Part shown: positions 19,634-28,230 of the stretch, in pieces | Position numbering within the stretch: position 1 is the stretch's first letter | Layout of the letters: every line of letters starts with the position of its first letter | Origin: Bradyrhizobium sp. 170 | GTDB lineage: Bacteria; Pseudomonadota; Alphaproteobacteria; Rhizobiales; Xanthobacteraceae | Assembly: GCF_023101085.1 (NCBI RefSeq) | Contig: NZ_CP064703.1 | Span: 7,750,001-7,814,000 of the forward strand | Reading direction: 5' to 3' | DNA: 64,000 nt | Program-made: the position numbers and the translations under genes | Notes under the pieces: model-generated | Databases searched by the model: none | Told to the model about the DNA's origin: nothing | The model's input: only the letters and a program-made list of their open reading frames with translations

Positions 19634-20869
19634 CTACCCCACCAGCCCCTGCATCGGCTTCACCGCGCTGCTGTCCGGAAACACGCTCTCCGCCAGCACG
19701 CGCTCCGCCAGCCCGAACTGATCCTTCAGCACGCCCTTCATCACCGCGCGCAAATCGGTGGTCGGGGCGAGATCGCGGCCCTGATAGAGATTGGCCGGCT
19801 TCAGCCCCGGCCAGTCCGCAATCACGCGCCCGCCCTTTACCGCGCCGCCGGCGAGCAGCGCGATGGTGCCGGTGCCGTGGTCGGTGCCCTGCGTACCGTT
19901 GATGCGCGCGGTGCGGCCGAATTCGGTGGCGACCACGATCACCGTGTCGCGCCAGCGCGCCCCTAACCCGCTTTCGAATTCCGCCAACGCGCCGTCGAGG
20001 CCGCCGAGCAATTGCGCCAGCCGCCCGACAGGTCCGCCTTCATTGGCATGCGTATCCCAGCCGTCGAAGGCGAGCGCGCCGATCCGCGGGCCGTCGTCGG
20101 CCGCCATCAGCTTTGCGGCGCCGCGCGCCGCCAGCCGCATCGCAGCCACGCCGTTGGTGCCGGGCTTAGGCTTCATGTCGTCGCCTTGCGCGGCCTTGTC
20201 GAGCGCGAGGCCCTGCTTCAACGCGCTCGCCAGCGCGGGATCGCGGTGTTGATAGAGTTCGACGAGCCGCATCGCGGTATCCTCGGCAGCTTGCGGCACC
20301 GCGACTGGCGCCCAGCCGACCGTCGGTGCCGCGCCGCGCAGCACCAGCGGCGTGGTCGGGCCGACCGCGAGCGCGCCCGTCACTCGCTCGCCTTTCGGCA
20401 GGCCTTCCAGCGCGCGGTTGAGCCAGCCGGACTGCACCCGGCCTGGACCTGCAAAACCGCTTTCGAGCACGTCCTGCCCGTCGAAATGCGAACGGTCGCG
20501 ATAGGACGTCGCGACCGCATGAACCACGGCCGCCTTCTTCTCGCGATACATCCGCGCGAGCTCCGGCATCGCCGGATGCAGCGAAAAGAAATTGTCGAGC
20601 CCCACAGCCGCGTTCGGTCCGCTCGACGACAACGCGATCGAACCATGCAGGCCGGCATAATCAGGATCGCCAATCGGCGCCACGGTGGCGAGCCCATCCA
20701 GCGCGCCGCGCAGGATCACGACCACCAGCCGCGGATCGCGGCCATCGGCGGCGCGCGCGAACTTCGGCAAATAGGCCCACGCCGCAAAGGAAGCGCCGCC
20801 GAGCAACAGCGAGCGTCGCGAAACGACCGACGATCTCAGGTTCTCGCAGCAATCCATTGTCGTTTCCAT
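19634..20869 (-). CDS. DUF1501 family protein with Tat-type signal
   Basis: A 411-residue exported protein of the DUF1501 family, distantly related to sulfatase/alkaline phosphatase folds. It opens with a twin-arginine signal (VSRRSLLLGGASFAAWAYLPKFARAA). Then come LVVVILRGALDGLATVAPIGDPDY, SHFDGQDVLESG, WDTHANEGGPVGRL, VIVVATEFGRTARINGTQGTDHGTG and a C-terminal LRAVMKGVLKDQFGL. The second ATG (20867-20869) was chosen because the SD GAGGAG sits 9 bases before it; an ATG at 20876-20878 overlaps the upstream stop. It forms an operon with the DUF1800 gene, the usual partner. Function unknown. Confidence 0.88.
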   Translation of the reverse strand: METTMDCCENLRSSVVSRRSLLLGGASFAAWAYLPKFARAADGRDPRLVVVILRGALDGLATVAPIGDPDYAGLHGSIALSSSGPNAAVGLDNFFSLHPAMPELARMYREKKAAVVHAVATSYRDRSHFDGQDVLESGFAGPGRVQSGWLNRALEGLPKGERVTGALAVGPTTPLVLRGAAPTVGWAPVAVPQAAEDTAMRLVELYQHRDPALASALKQGLALDKAAQGDDMKPKPGTNGVAAMRLAARGAAKLMAADDGPRIGALAFDGWDTHANEGGPVGRLAQLLGGLDGALAEFESGLGARWRDTVIVVATEFGRTARINGTQGTDHGTGTIALLAGGAVKGGRVIADWPGLKPANLYQGRDLAPTTDLRAVMKGVLKDQFGLAERVLAESVFPDSSAVKPMQGLVG

Positions 20870-20874
20870 GGGCG

Positions 20875-22422
20875 TCATCTCCTCTGGAATTCCGGCGACA
20901 TCAACAACAGCGCCAGCGCCTGCTGCCGCGATTCCGCGCGCTCGATGGTTTTCCGCGTCTCTGATGATGCCGCATCCGCGGCAACGAGTTCGAGCAGGTC
21001 GCGCGGATCGACGCCGTCGGCGAGCCGTGAGGCGATCTGCGCTGATATATCGAGCCGCAGCTTGATGCCTTCCGGCGCCGCCCATGCCGCGTTCGTATCA
21101 GGGAAGCCGTTCGGCCCCGCGGGCGACCACAGCGGCTGGCCCAACGCGTTCAAGCCGCCGAGATAGCGGCCGGGATCGTTCGGAATCTGCGCGAGCAATC
21201 TTCCCGCCGCGACCAGGAATTCGTAAGGCGAGCGCATCTTGGAGAGCGGCGCCTTCCAGGCCTCGTCGGAATCCACCAGCGCCATTGCCAGCGCCTTGAG
21301 ATCGCCGTCGGTTCGCGTGAAGACATCGGCGAGCCGCGCCACCAATGCCGGCGGCGGATCGTCGGCCACGAAGTGGCGCGCGAACTTCGCCGCGATGAAT
21401 TTCGCGGTCGAAGGATGGCGCGCGAGATCCGCCAGCACCGCCTCGCCCTGCGCCACATCAGGGGCGCCGTAGATTTTTCCCATCACCCGCTGCGCGCCCG
21501 GCTGATGCGCGTTGGCGTTGAACACGAAGGAGCCGGGCGCGCCCAACTGGCCCAGCCTTCCCGCATAGGTCCAGCCCGTGATGATGTTCGCCAGCGACGT
21601 CACGTCGTCCTGCGAATAACCGCCGCCGACGCCGAGTGTATGCAGTTCCAGGATTTCGCGGGCGAGGTTTTCGTTCAGTCCGCGGTTGCGGTTTTTCCCG
21701 GCGCGCGAATCCGGGCCCAGCGATTGCTGGTTGTCGAGAAAGAACAGCATCGCCGGATGCTGCTCGACCGCCTTCAGCATGTCGCCGAAACGCCCGAGCA
21801 CATGCGGCCGGATCGCCTCGCGCTCGAATGAGCCGGCCCACATCCGCGCCGGCCCGCCCTTGTTGGCCGAGATGCAGAAATGATTGGACCAGAACACCAC
21901 CAGCCGCTCGGTGAAACCGCAATCGGCGATGACGGCCCGTTGCAGCCGCGCCAGCGCCTCGGCGCGAAAGGTTTTCTGGATGATGTTGAGCGGTTGCGGC
22001 GGCGGTTTTGGCGCACTGGGCCGCATCGCCTCGGCGGGCGCCATCGCCGCATTGTCCGGCGGTTTCGCTGGCTCTTTGGGCGCCATCTCCATGGCGATGC
22101 TGTTGAGCGAAAGGTTCCGCCGCTGCGCCTTCGCATCCGCCGGCGGTTGACCTTCGGTCGCGGGCGCCGGCGTGGCCGACTTGCCGGCTGCGTCCCGGGC
22201 CTGCTGAATCTCGAACTGATAGTCGAACACGGCCTTGCCGAGCGCCGGCGTCGACTGCAATCCCGGCACTTCGAGCAGCACTCCGTTGGGACGGGCGAGT
22301 TCTGCCTTGACGAAGCCGCGCGGATCGGAGGCCGCATTGAGAAAATCGCCGGACGCCCCGCCACGCGCGCCCAGTCCGAAGCGATTGAGCGCAACGAGGG
22401 CTGCTTGCGAATCGCGGGCCAT
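20875..22422 (-). CDS. DUF1800 family protein, 515 aa
   Basis: Large protein of the DUF1800 family, always found with DUF1501. Recognisable blocks: ALNRFGLGARGG at the start, ERLVVFWSNHFCISANKG, IRPHVLGRFGDMLKAVEQHPAMLFFLDN, GLNENLAREILELHTLGVGGGYSQDDV, MITGW-like NIITGWTYAG, and the C-terminal ALALLLMSPEFQ. A Pro/Ala-rich linker (residues 80-145) separates the first two blocks. No signal peptide is visible, which is odd beside a Tat-exported partner. First gene of the two-gene operon; its stop overlaps the alternative start of DUF1501. Confidence 0.88.
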   Translation of the reverse strand: MARDSQAALVALNRFGLGARGGASGDFLNAASDPRGFVKAELARPNGVLLEVPGLQSTPALGKAVFDYQFEIQQARDAAGKSATPAPATEGQPPADAKAQRRNLSLNSIAMEMAPKEPAKPPDNAAMAPAEAMRPSAPKPPPQPLNIIQKTFRAEALARLQRAVIADCGFTERLVVFWSNHFCISANKGGPARMWAGSFEREAIRPHVLGRFGDMLKAVEQHPAMLFFLDNQQSLGPDSRAGKNRNRGLNENLAREILELHTLGVGGGYSQDDVTSLANIITGWTYAGRLGQLGAPGSFVFNANAHQPGAQRVMGKIYGAPDVAQGEAVLADLARHPSTAKFIAAKFARHFVADDPPPALVARLADVFTRTDGDLKALAMALVDSDEAWKAPLSKMRSPYEFLVAAGRLLAQIPNDPGRYLGGLNALGQPLWSPAGPNGFPDTNAAWAAPEGIKLRLDISAQIASRLADGVDPRDLLELVAADAASSETRKTIERAESRQQALALLLMSPEFQRR

Positions 22423-22524
22423 CGGATTTCCCTTGGGTCTTTCGCCGGCGTATATTGCCGCTGATTATACCGCGCTTCGCCGTGAACCCGAGATTAATTC
22501 CACTTAAGGGATGCCGCCCGATTC

Positions 22525-22728
22525 ATGACAAATCGGTTAGAAAATCAGCCTTCCCGCCGCCTCGCCTGCGCCGGCTGCGGCGCTGAATTCAGTTGCAGCC
22601 TGTCGGGGCCGTGCTGGTGTTCCGACGAAGCGTTCCGCCTGCCGATGCCGGCAGACGGCAGCGATTGTCTCTGCCCGACCTGCCTGCGCAAACTCGCAGA
22701 ACAGCGCGCAGGCGCAGGTGCGACGTGA
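22525..22728 (+). CDS. Cysteine-rich CWC-type small protein, 67 aa
   Basis: Nine cysteines in a CAGCGAEFSC...CWCSDEAF...CLCPTCL pattern, the layout of the cysteine-rich CWC family that probably binds zinc. No signal peptide. It overlaps the start of the HAD hydrolase gene (GTGA), so the two are translationally coupled; that coupling suggests a shared but unknown function. Confidence 0.8.
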   Translation: MTNRLENQPSRRLACAGCGAEFSCSLSGPCWCSDEAFRLPMPADGSDCLCPTCLRKLAEQRAGAGAT

Positions 22729-23414
22729 CCGGCAAATGGAATGTCAGCGCCGTCCTCCTCGACATGGACGGCACGCTGCTCGACACCGAGCGCGTCTATC
22801 TCGACAGCCTGGTCGCGGCGCTGAAGACGCATGGCTACACCGACGACACCACGACGCTGTGTCAGGCAATGGTCGGTCTCCCCGGTCCGGAGTGCGAGGC
22901 CATGCTGCACACGCGCTATGGGGAGAGCTTTCCGCTTGCGGAGATCAGCCGGGCCTTCGTCAGCAACCGCGATGAACTTCTCAGCGCGGGCCTGCCGCTG
23001 AAAAGCGGCGCGGTCGAACTGCTGGATGCGCTGCAGGCCGCCGAATGCCCGATGGCGATCGTCACCTCCTCGTCGCAACGAACCGCCGATGCGCATCTGC
23101 GGCTTGCCGGCATTCGCCACCGTTTCGAAACGCTCCTGACCCGTGACGACGTTGTCCGCGGCAAGCCGAGTCCCGATCTCTATCTTCTGGCGGCGTCGCG
23201 CTTTGGCCTGAAACCGGAAGTTTGCGTGGCGGTGGAGGATTCAAATCACGGCGTGGCGGCCGCCCTCGCCGCCGGCGCCATTACGATCATGGTGCCCGAT
23301 ATGGTGACGCCGACGGAAGAGTCGCGCGCGCGATGCGCTGCCGTGGTGCCCGACCTCGGTGCCGTGCTCGAGGTACTGCGCGAGCGCGGGCGATTCGAAA
23401 GCCGCTCGCTCTAG
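22725..23414 (+). CDS. HAD-IA hydrolase (phosphoglycolate phosphatase / beta-PGM-like), 229 aa
   Basis: Haloacid dehalogenase phosphatase with all four motifs: nucleophile DMDGTLLDTE, threonine/serine motif IVTSSSQ, lysine in RGKPSPDLY, and the acidic VEDSNHG. A four-helix cap lies between motifs I and II (subclass IA). The GTG at 22725 overlaps the CWC stop codon and has GCAGG upstream; it gives a start 9 residues before the first strand. The likely substrate is a small sugar phosphate, not determinable here. Confidence 0.88.
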   Translation: MTGKWNVSAVLLDMDGTLLDTERVYLDSLVAALKTHGYTDDTTTLCQAMVGLPGPECEAMLHTRYGESFPLAEISRAFVSNRDELLSAGLPLKSGAVELLDALQAAECPMAIVTSSSQRTADAHLRLAGIRHRFETLLTRDDVVRGKPSPDLYLLAASRFGLKPEVCVAVEDSNHGVAAALAAGAITIMVPDMVTPTEESRARCAAVVPDLGAVLEVLRERGRFESRSL

Positions 23415-23416
23415 CC

Positions 23417-23560
23417 GTCATTGCCTGCGACAAACGCGAAGCGTTTGCGCAAGGGGCGAAAGCGACGAAGCAATCCATCGCGCCGCAAGCGGACATATGG
23501 ATTGCTTCGCGGAGCCTGTCATCGGGCGCGCATTCGCGCGACCCGTTGGCACGCAATGAC
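23417..23560. repeat. GTCATTGC...GCAATGAC palindromic repeat, copy C (long form)
   Basis: Outer arms CGTCATTGCCTGCGACAAACG and the terminal GGCACGCAATGACGG, inner arms GAAGCAATCCAT and ATGGATTGCTTCG. This copy carries an extra CTGCGACAAACGCGAAGCGTTTGCGCA block, also seen at 55640-55680 in copy F. Confidence 0.85.
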
Positions 23561-23566
23561 GGAGAA

Positions 23567-24166
23567 TTATCGCACTCGCCGCTTCACCCGCACGGGAAGT
23601 GCAGCCTCGATCAACGCATGGGCGGCCTCACCCGCCGTTTCCATGTAGCCGGGATCACGGTGCAGCAGCACGACCGCGAACGATCCATCGAGCAGCAGCA
23701 GGATTTGCCGCGCGAGCTGCAGAGGATCGGCAATGCCTTCCTCCTCGAAGCTCACACGCAGCCATTCCTCGAACTTCTTCTTGTGCGCGGCGCCGATTTT
23801 CATCGCGGGATGACCGGGCATGTTGGCGAGTTCGGCTGACGTGCGCAGGAATCCGCATCCCTTCCACTTCGGATGCCGCGCCGAGCGGGCGAGGTTGCGA
23901 AAGATGCGCTCGACCCGGGCCGGCAGCCCGTCGTCGGCCTCCGCGAACCATTGCCGGAACAGCGCGAGGTTGGGCTGGTCGCGGGCGGCAAGATACGCCG
24001 CGATGAGATCGTCCTTGCTCTTGAAATGATAATACAGCGTTCGCTTGGTGACGCCGGCCTTCGCCGCCACCGCATCGACGCTGACGCCCCTGATGCCGTC
24101 ATTGTAGAACAACGCGTTCGCCGCCGAGATGATGCGTTCGCGTGTCGGGATGCCGGATCGTGCCAT
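23567..24166 (-). CDS. TetR/AcrR-family transcriptional regulator, 199 aa
   Basis: N-terminal TetR HTH: TRERIISAANALFYNDGIRGVSVDAVAAKAGVTKRTLYYHFKSKDDLIAAYL. The C-terminal ligand domain contains a run of aromatic and basic residues (GCGFLRTSAELAN, a feature of TetR_C_33-type regulators) and a long final helix. Start ATG at 24164-24166. A palindrome at 24175-24198 lies immediately upstream of its start and between it and the divergent enoyl-CoA hydratase gene, so it likely represses both itself and that gene. Confidence 0.88.
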   Translation of the reverse strand: MARSGIPTRERIISAANALFYNDGIRGVSVDAVAAKAGVTKRTLYYHFKSKDDLIAAYLAARDQPNLALFRQWFAEADDGLPARVERIFRNLARSARHPKWKGCGFLRTSAELANMPGHPAMKIGAAHKKKFEEWLRVSFEEEGIADPLQLARQILLLLDGSFAVVLLHRDPGYMETAGEAAHALIEAALPVRVKRRVR

Positions 24167-24174
24167 GGGGCGTA

Positions 24175-24198
24175 TGTATACTAACCAGTGAATATACA
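24175..24198. promoter_or_regulatory. Putative TetR operator in the divergent promoter
   Basis: TGTATA at 24175-24180 and TATACA at 24193-24198 form inverted half-sites separated by 12 bases, with a T..A extension inside. The 24-bp site is 8 bases upstream of the tetR start codon and about 60 bases upstream of the hydratase start. Confidence 0.65.
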
Positions 24199-24256
24199 CA
24201 ACGCGATCCGGCTTCTAGGGTGCCCGCAAGCTACCCACACTTACCGAGAGACCCTG

Positions 24257-25048
24257 ATGTCCGACGCCGTGCTGCTCGAAATCGATGACGGAATCGCGCT
24301 TGTCACGTTCAACCGCCCTGACAAGCTCAATGCCCTGAACTACGATCTGATCGATTGCCTGATGGCGGCACTGGATAGAATCGAGACCGACGCCGCCGTG
24401 CGCGCGGTAATCCTGACCGGCGCGGGCGAACGCGCGTTCTCCGCGGGCGCCGATATCCACGAATTCGCAGGCAGCGTCCGTCGCGGTCGCGATACGGCCG
24501 TGCGGGACTTCGTCCGGCGCGGACAGGCCATGACTGCGCGGCTCGAAGCGTTCAGGAAACCGGTGATCGCAGCCGTCAACGGGCTGGCGTTCGGCGGCGG
24601 ATGCGAGATCACCGAGGCCGTGCATCTGGCCATCGCCAGCGAGCGCGCGCGTTTCGCCAAGCCGGAAATCGATCTGGGCATGCCGCCGACTTTCGGCGGA
24701 ACGCAGCGGCTGCCGCGGCTCGTGGGGCGCAAGCGCGCGCTTGAACTGCTGCTGACGGGCGATCCCTTCTCGCCGCAACGGGCGCTGGAGATCGGGCTGG
24801 TCAACAGGGTGGTGACGCATGACGTGCTGCTGCCGGCCGCGCGCGAACTGGCAGCACGTATCGTGCGACATTCGCCGCTCGCGGTCGGCGGGATCATCAC
24901 GGCGGTCACCCGCGGACTGAACATGGGCATCGGCGAAGGGCTGCAGGTCGAGAGCGAACAATTCGCCGCGCTGGTGCCGACCAGCGATCTCGGCGAAGAC
25001 ATCAATGCCTGGATCGAGCGCCGGCCGCCGAGCTATTCCGGCCGCTGA
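24257..25048 (+). CDS. Enoyl-CoA hydratase/isomerase (crotonase family), 263 aa
   Basis: Crotonase fold enzyme of fatty acid or aromatic acid beta-oxidation. Seen: VTFNRPDKLNALN, the oxyanion-hole GAGERAFSAGADIHEF, a second oxyanion strand NGLAFGGGCEITEAVHL with the first catalytic Glu, and KPEIDLGMPPTFGGTQRLPRLVG with the second. The C-terminus DINAWIERRPPSYSGR matches the family's usual ending. ATG at 24257 has GAGAG upstream. Divergent from tetR, which probably regulates it. A remnant of a similar gene's 3' end is at 28154-28228. Confidence 0.9.
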   Translation: MSDAVLLEIDDGIALVTFNRPDKLNALNYDLIDCLMAALDRIETDAAVRAVILTGAGERAFSAGADIHEFAGSVRRGRDTAVRDFVRRGQAMTARLEAFRKPVIAAVNGLAFGGGCEITEAVHLAIASERARFAKPEIDLGMPPTFGGTQRLPRLVGRKRALELLLTGDPFSPQRALEIGLVNRVVTHDVLLPAARELAARIVRHSPLAVGGIITAVTRGLNMGIGEGLQVESEQFAALVPTSDLGEDINAWIERRPPSYSGR

Positions 25049-25148
25049 TGCCGGGCTCAGTATCAACGCCTCTTCATACGAAACATCGGAGGCACTATGC
25101 TCACGCCGGATACGAGAACACCGAGAAGACGGCAGGGGACGGGTCGTT

Positions 25149-26255
25149 ATGGCGTGGACGGCACTTGATTTCGGTTTCCGCGGCGCGGCGGTTGGCCTTG
25201 TTCTCGTGATTTGTGCGCTGCTGCTGCGCGATCGGCCGATCCGCACGCTCACGGCGCTGCGCGTCGCGCTGGGCACTGGCGCCGCCGCCTATGCCATTTC
25301 AACGGCGCCGTTCTTTCCGCTGGGATCCTTTTGGAACGCGCCGCTTGTAATCCTTTATACCGGCTCACCGGTCATCTTGTGGCTGTGGGCACTCGCGGTC
25401 TTCGACGACAGTTTCGTCTTGCGGCCGCACCACTTGGCGATCTGGGCGCTTGTCGCCGGCCTCGGGCTCTTCGCCTATTGCGGATGGGCGACCTCGCCGA
25501 TGATCAGCCTGATCAGCGGCCGCATGTTCGCGCTGGTCTCCATCATGTTCGCCCTTCTGGCTGCTGCGCAGACCCTGCCGGTCTGGCGTGCGGATCTGGT
25601 GGCGGGGCGTCGCCGGCTGCTGATCGCCTTCCTCTTGGCGATGACGGCGTTTGTCGTGGTCAATGCGGTTTCGGGCCTCGCTGCAATTCCGTGGCGATCC
25701 CTGAGTTTCAGCTATGCGTTCGGCCTTGGCGTCGTGGTGCTGCTCGGCGTGTGGACCTCGTTCCCGGAATTCATCGGCCAGCCGGCCCTGGTCGGCGCCG
25801 CCGGCCCGGTCCGGGAAGCCACTCGAAAAAGAGAGGCGGCGGCGCGCATCGGTGTCTTTCCGCCAAACCAGGCCTGGCGGAAGCAGATCGAACGCGTGAT
25901 GACGATGGAGCGTGTCTACCGGCAGGAAGGACTGACGATCGGGCTGCTGGCAGTCAAGCTCGGGCTGCCCGAACATCGCTTGCGAACGCTGATCAATGAG
26001 GGGCTGGGGCACCGCAATTTCAATGCATTCCTCAATCGTTATCGGATCGACGAGGCCAAGGCGGCGCTAGGTGATCCCGATCAGATGGACGTGCCGGTTC
26101 TGACGATCGCCCTGGATGCCGGATTCCAGTCCATTACGCCGTTTAACCGCGCGTTCAAGGCAGACACCGGGCAGACACCGACCGAATTTCGGCGCTCGGC
26201 ACTCGCCAGACGGCATGCCGGGAACGACGAGTCAGGGATTGATCCATCGACCTGA
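25149..26255 (+). CDS. Membrane-embedded AraC-family regulator, 368 aa
   Basis: The N-terminal 220 residues have about seven hydrophobic segments (AAVGLVLVICALLL, VALGTGAAAYAIS, SPVILWLWALAVF, LAIWALVAGLGLFAYC, RMFALVSIMFALLAAAQTLPVW, LLIAFLLAMTAFVVVNAVSG, FAYAFGLGVVVLLGVW-like). The C-terminal 110 residues are an AraC HTH pair (EGLTIGLLAVKLGLPEHRLRTLINEGLGHRNFNAFLNRYRIDEAK and VLTIALDAGFQSITPFNRAFKADTGQTPTEFRR). The ATG at 25149 follows a short leader; upstream in-frame sequence is not membrane-like. The serine hydrolase gene follows 92 bases downstream on the same strand and is the obvious candidate target. Confidence 0.85.
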   Translation: MAWTALDFGFRGAAVGLVLVICALLLRDRPIRTLTALRVALGTGAAAYAISTAPFFPLGSFWNAPLVILYTGSPVILWLWALAVFDDSFVLRPHHLAIWALVAGLGLFAYCGWATSPMISLISGRMFALVSIMFALLAAAQTLPVWRADLVAGRRRLLIAFLLAMTAFVVVNAVSGLAAIPWRSLSFSYAFGLGVVVLLGVWTSFPEFIGQPALVGAAGPVREATRKREAAARIGVFPPNQAWRKQIERVMTMERVYRQEGLTIGLLAVKLGLPEHRLRTLINEGLGHRNFNAFLNRYRIDEAKAALGDPDQMDVPVLTIALDAGFQSITPFNRAFKADTGQTPTEFRRSALARRHAGNDESGIDPST

Positions 26256-26347
26256 CAATTCGACCGGGCGATTTCAAAATTCGACAAGCCAGTTCGCGAT
26301 CGATCCGCCAACCTTTCCGGTGGCAAGACCATAGCGGGAGAATACAG

Positions 26348-27688
26348 GTGATCAGGATTTCAACCTCGGCCCCGGTAGCGTTCGCAGCCCTGGATAGGTC
26401 GCGCTGGTTACGGTCTCTCTTGGTGTCGCTCAACCTTGTCATGGCCGGCTTGACGTCATCGGCACACGCGCAAGGCATGCCGGGCGCGGGCCATAACGGT
26501 GTGGCTGCGCCAGGGCCTGTGTTTTCGGATACTGGCCCCGACGCGCCCGCCTACGGCGCTGCGGCTGGTTTTCCAGTTGGTACCCGGGCAACCGCAAGTC
26601 AGATCGAAAATCTCGTCGGCACTTACAGCCATTTCGACGAAATGTTTCACTCGCGCCAGATCCGGCGCGCGACCACTCCTTGGCTGTTCAAGCGGGCGCC
26701 GGAGCCTGTGATCTCCTACACGTTCGGGCCGGAACGGCGCTCGATCGCAGACTATCTTAGCCACAACCCAACCACGGGCCTCTTGATCGCGAAAGACGAC
26801 ACCATCCTGTATGAGCACTATCAATATGGACGCACCGATCGCGACCGCTTCCTCTCACAGTCCATGGCCAAGACGATCACGGCGATGCTGATCGGCATTG
26901 CCGTCTCCGAAGGCAAAATCAAATCGATCGATGATCCCGTCTCGGCCTATGTTCCCGGCCTAGCGGGCGCGGAATATGGAAAGACGTCTATCCGGGACCT
27001 CCTGCACATGTCGTCAGGCGTCGCTTTCTCGGAAAACTATGATGGGAAAGACGACATCGCGCGGCTATCGCTCGACCTGTTTGGTCAGCCCGGAAAGGAT
27101 CCCGTCGCCAGCGTCGCCCAGTTCAACACGCGCGCTGTTCCACCGGGAACCAAATGGCACTACGCCAGCATCGAGACCGAGATCCTGGGCCTGGTGTTGC
27201 GGTCTGCCACGGGCGTACCGATTGCAGACTATCTTCACGACCGGATCTGGGACGCAATCGGCGCCGAGGGCGACGCGGCCTGGGCCATCGACGGCACCGG
27301 GCAGGAGATCGCCTTCTGCTGCTTCAACGCGACCTTGCGCGACTACGCGCGACTGGGACGGCTGCTTGCGCATGACGGCGCATGGGAAGGGCGCCAATTG
27401 ATTCCACGGCAGTGGGTGTTGGACGCCACGACAGTGAAGCCGGCGGATGGCTATCTCGCTCCGGGAATAGCCAACCCCTACTTTGGTTACGGTTACCAAG
27501 TGTGGATTTTCCCTGGCGAGCAGCGGAGGTTTGCGCTGTTCGGAATCCGGGGTCAGACCATCCTGGTCGATCCAGCCTCCAAGCTCGTCATGGTGCACAC
27601 CGCCGTTCGCAGGAAACCGTCGGACCCGGCCTCTTATGCCGAGCCGCTTGCGTTGTGGTTCGGCGTGCTCGGGCAGCTTGGACGATGA
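26348..27688 (+). CDS. Exported serine hydrolase, class C beta-lactamase / NylB-like, 446 aa
   Basis: Penicillin-binding-protein fold hydrolase. A signal peptide ends near residue 42 (LVSLNLVMAGLTSSAHA). The catalytic serine and lysine are in SQSMAKTITAM (SxxK), the Tyr in WHYASIETEILG. ARLGRLLAHDGAWEGRQLIP is typical of the EstB/6-aminohexanoate-dimer hydrolase group. A GTG start at 26348 has GGGAG about 10 bases upstream. A paralogue with the same blocks is at 38886-40199. Natural substrate unknown (esters, amide oligomers or peptidoglycan pieces possible). Confidence 0.88.
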   Translation: MIRISTSAPVAFAALDRSRWLRSLLVSLNLVMAGLTSSAHAQGMPGAGHNGVAAPGPVFSDTGPDAPAYGAAAGFPVGTRATASQIENLVGTYSHFDEMFHSRQIRRATTPWLFKRAPEPVISYTFGPERRSIADYLSHNPTTGLLIAKDDTILYEHYQYGRTDRDRFLSQSMAKTITAMLIGIAVSEGKIKSIDDPVSAYVPGLAGAEYGKTSIRDLLHMSSGVAFSENYDGKDDIARLSLDLFGQPGKDPVASVAQFNTRAVPPGTKWHYASIETEILGLVLRSATGVPIADYLHDRIWDAIGAEGDAAWAIDGTGQEIAFCCFNATLRDYARLGRLLAHDGAWEGRQLIPRQWVLDATTVKPADGYLAPGIANPYFGYGYQVWIFPGEQRRFALFGIRGQTILVDPASKLVMVHTAVRRKPSDPASYAEPLALWFGVLGQLGR

Positions 27689-27790
27689 CCGGCTCAGCTT
27701 TCCGAACGTCTCGATGCCGCAGCGCAGCTAAAGGCCGGCTCGCTTCACCCCGTCAATACGGCTGTGACGGCGCGCCAATGAGTCCACGCG

Positions 27791-27967
27791 CTAAGCGGCG
27801 TTCTTGGTCGCAATCACCGTCCGCATGTCATCAGCCAGTTCGCGGTAATGCTGGCCGAGGCGCAGATATAGCTCGCGCTTCGTCTGATCCGCCGTCAACT
27901 TGCTGATCAAATCGCATTCGGCAGCGAGAGTCTCAAACCGCTCCAGTTTGGCTTCAAAGTCGATCAT
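27791..27967 (-). CDS. Small helical protein, 58 aa
   Basis: Reads as a short, charged, mostly helical protein: FEAKLERFETLAAECDLISK, then TKRELYLRLGQHYRELADDM, ending IATKNAA. The ATG at 27965-27967 has a strong SD (AGGGGAGGCG) and codon use is normal for the genome, so it is likely a real gene although short. No signal or membrane segment. Family not recognised; similar short proteins with YRELADDMR are common in Bradyrhizobium as far as I recall. It is convergent to the serine hydrolase. Confidence 0.75.
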   Translation of the reverse strand: MIDFEAKLERFETLAAECDLISKLTADQTKRELYLRLGQHYRELADDMRTVIATKNAA

Positions 27968-28153
27968 GACGCGCCTCCCCTGACGGCCACCAAGGAGACA
28001 AGACTACGCCTTCAATTTACGTCACAGCTAACATCGTTATCGGATAGAACTAATTTACAGCCTCGGCGATAGGGCGGACAGTCGCGCAATCATTGCCTGC
28101 TGATTTGCGCCGGCGAACGTCGTCATTGCTGCCGCCAACCAACGCCGCCGCGA

Positions 28154-28228
28154 TTGGCGCCGGCCGGCGATCTCGGCGAAGGAATTAATACGTGGATCGA
28201 GCACCGACAGCCGGCCTGCGCCCGCTGA
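28154..28228 (+). pseudogene. 3' remnant of an enoyl-CoA hydratase gene
   Basis: Translated in frame the stretch reads LAPAGDLGEGINTWIEHR and a short tail before TGA, matching the end of the hydratase at 24257-25048 (LVPTSDLGEDINAWIERR). DNA identity is also high over the core. The rest of the gene is absent; the remnant abuts the 3' end of the LigE-like GST gene. Confidence 0.7.
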
Positions 28229-28230
28229 CA

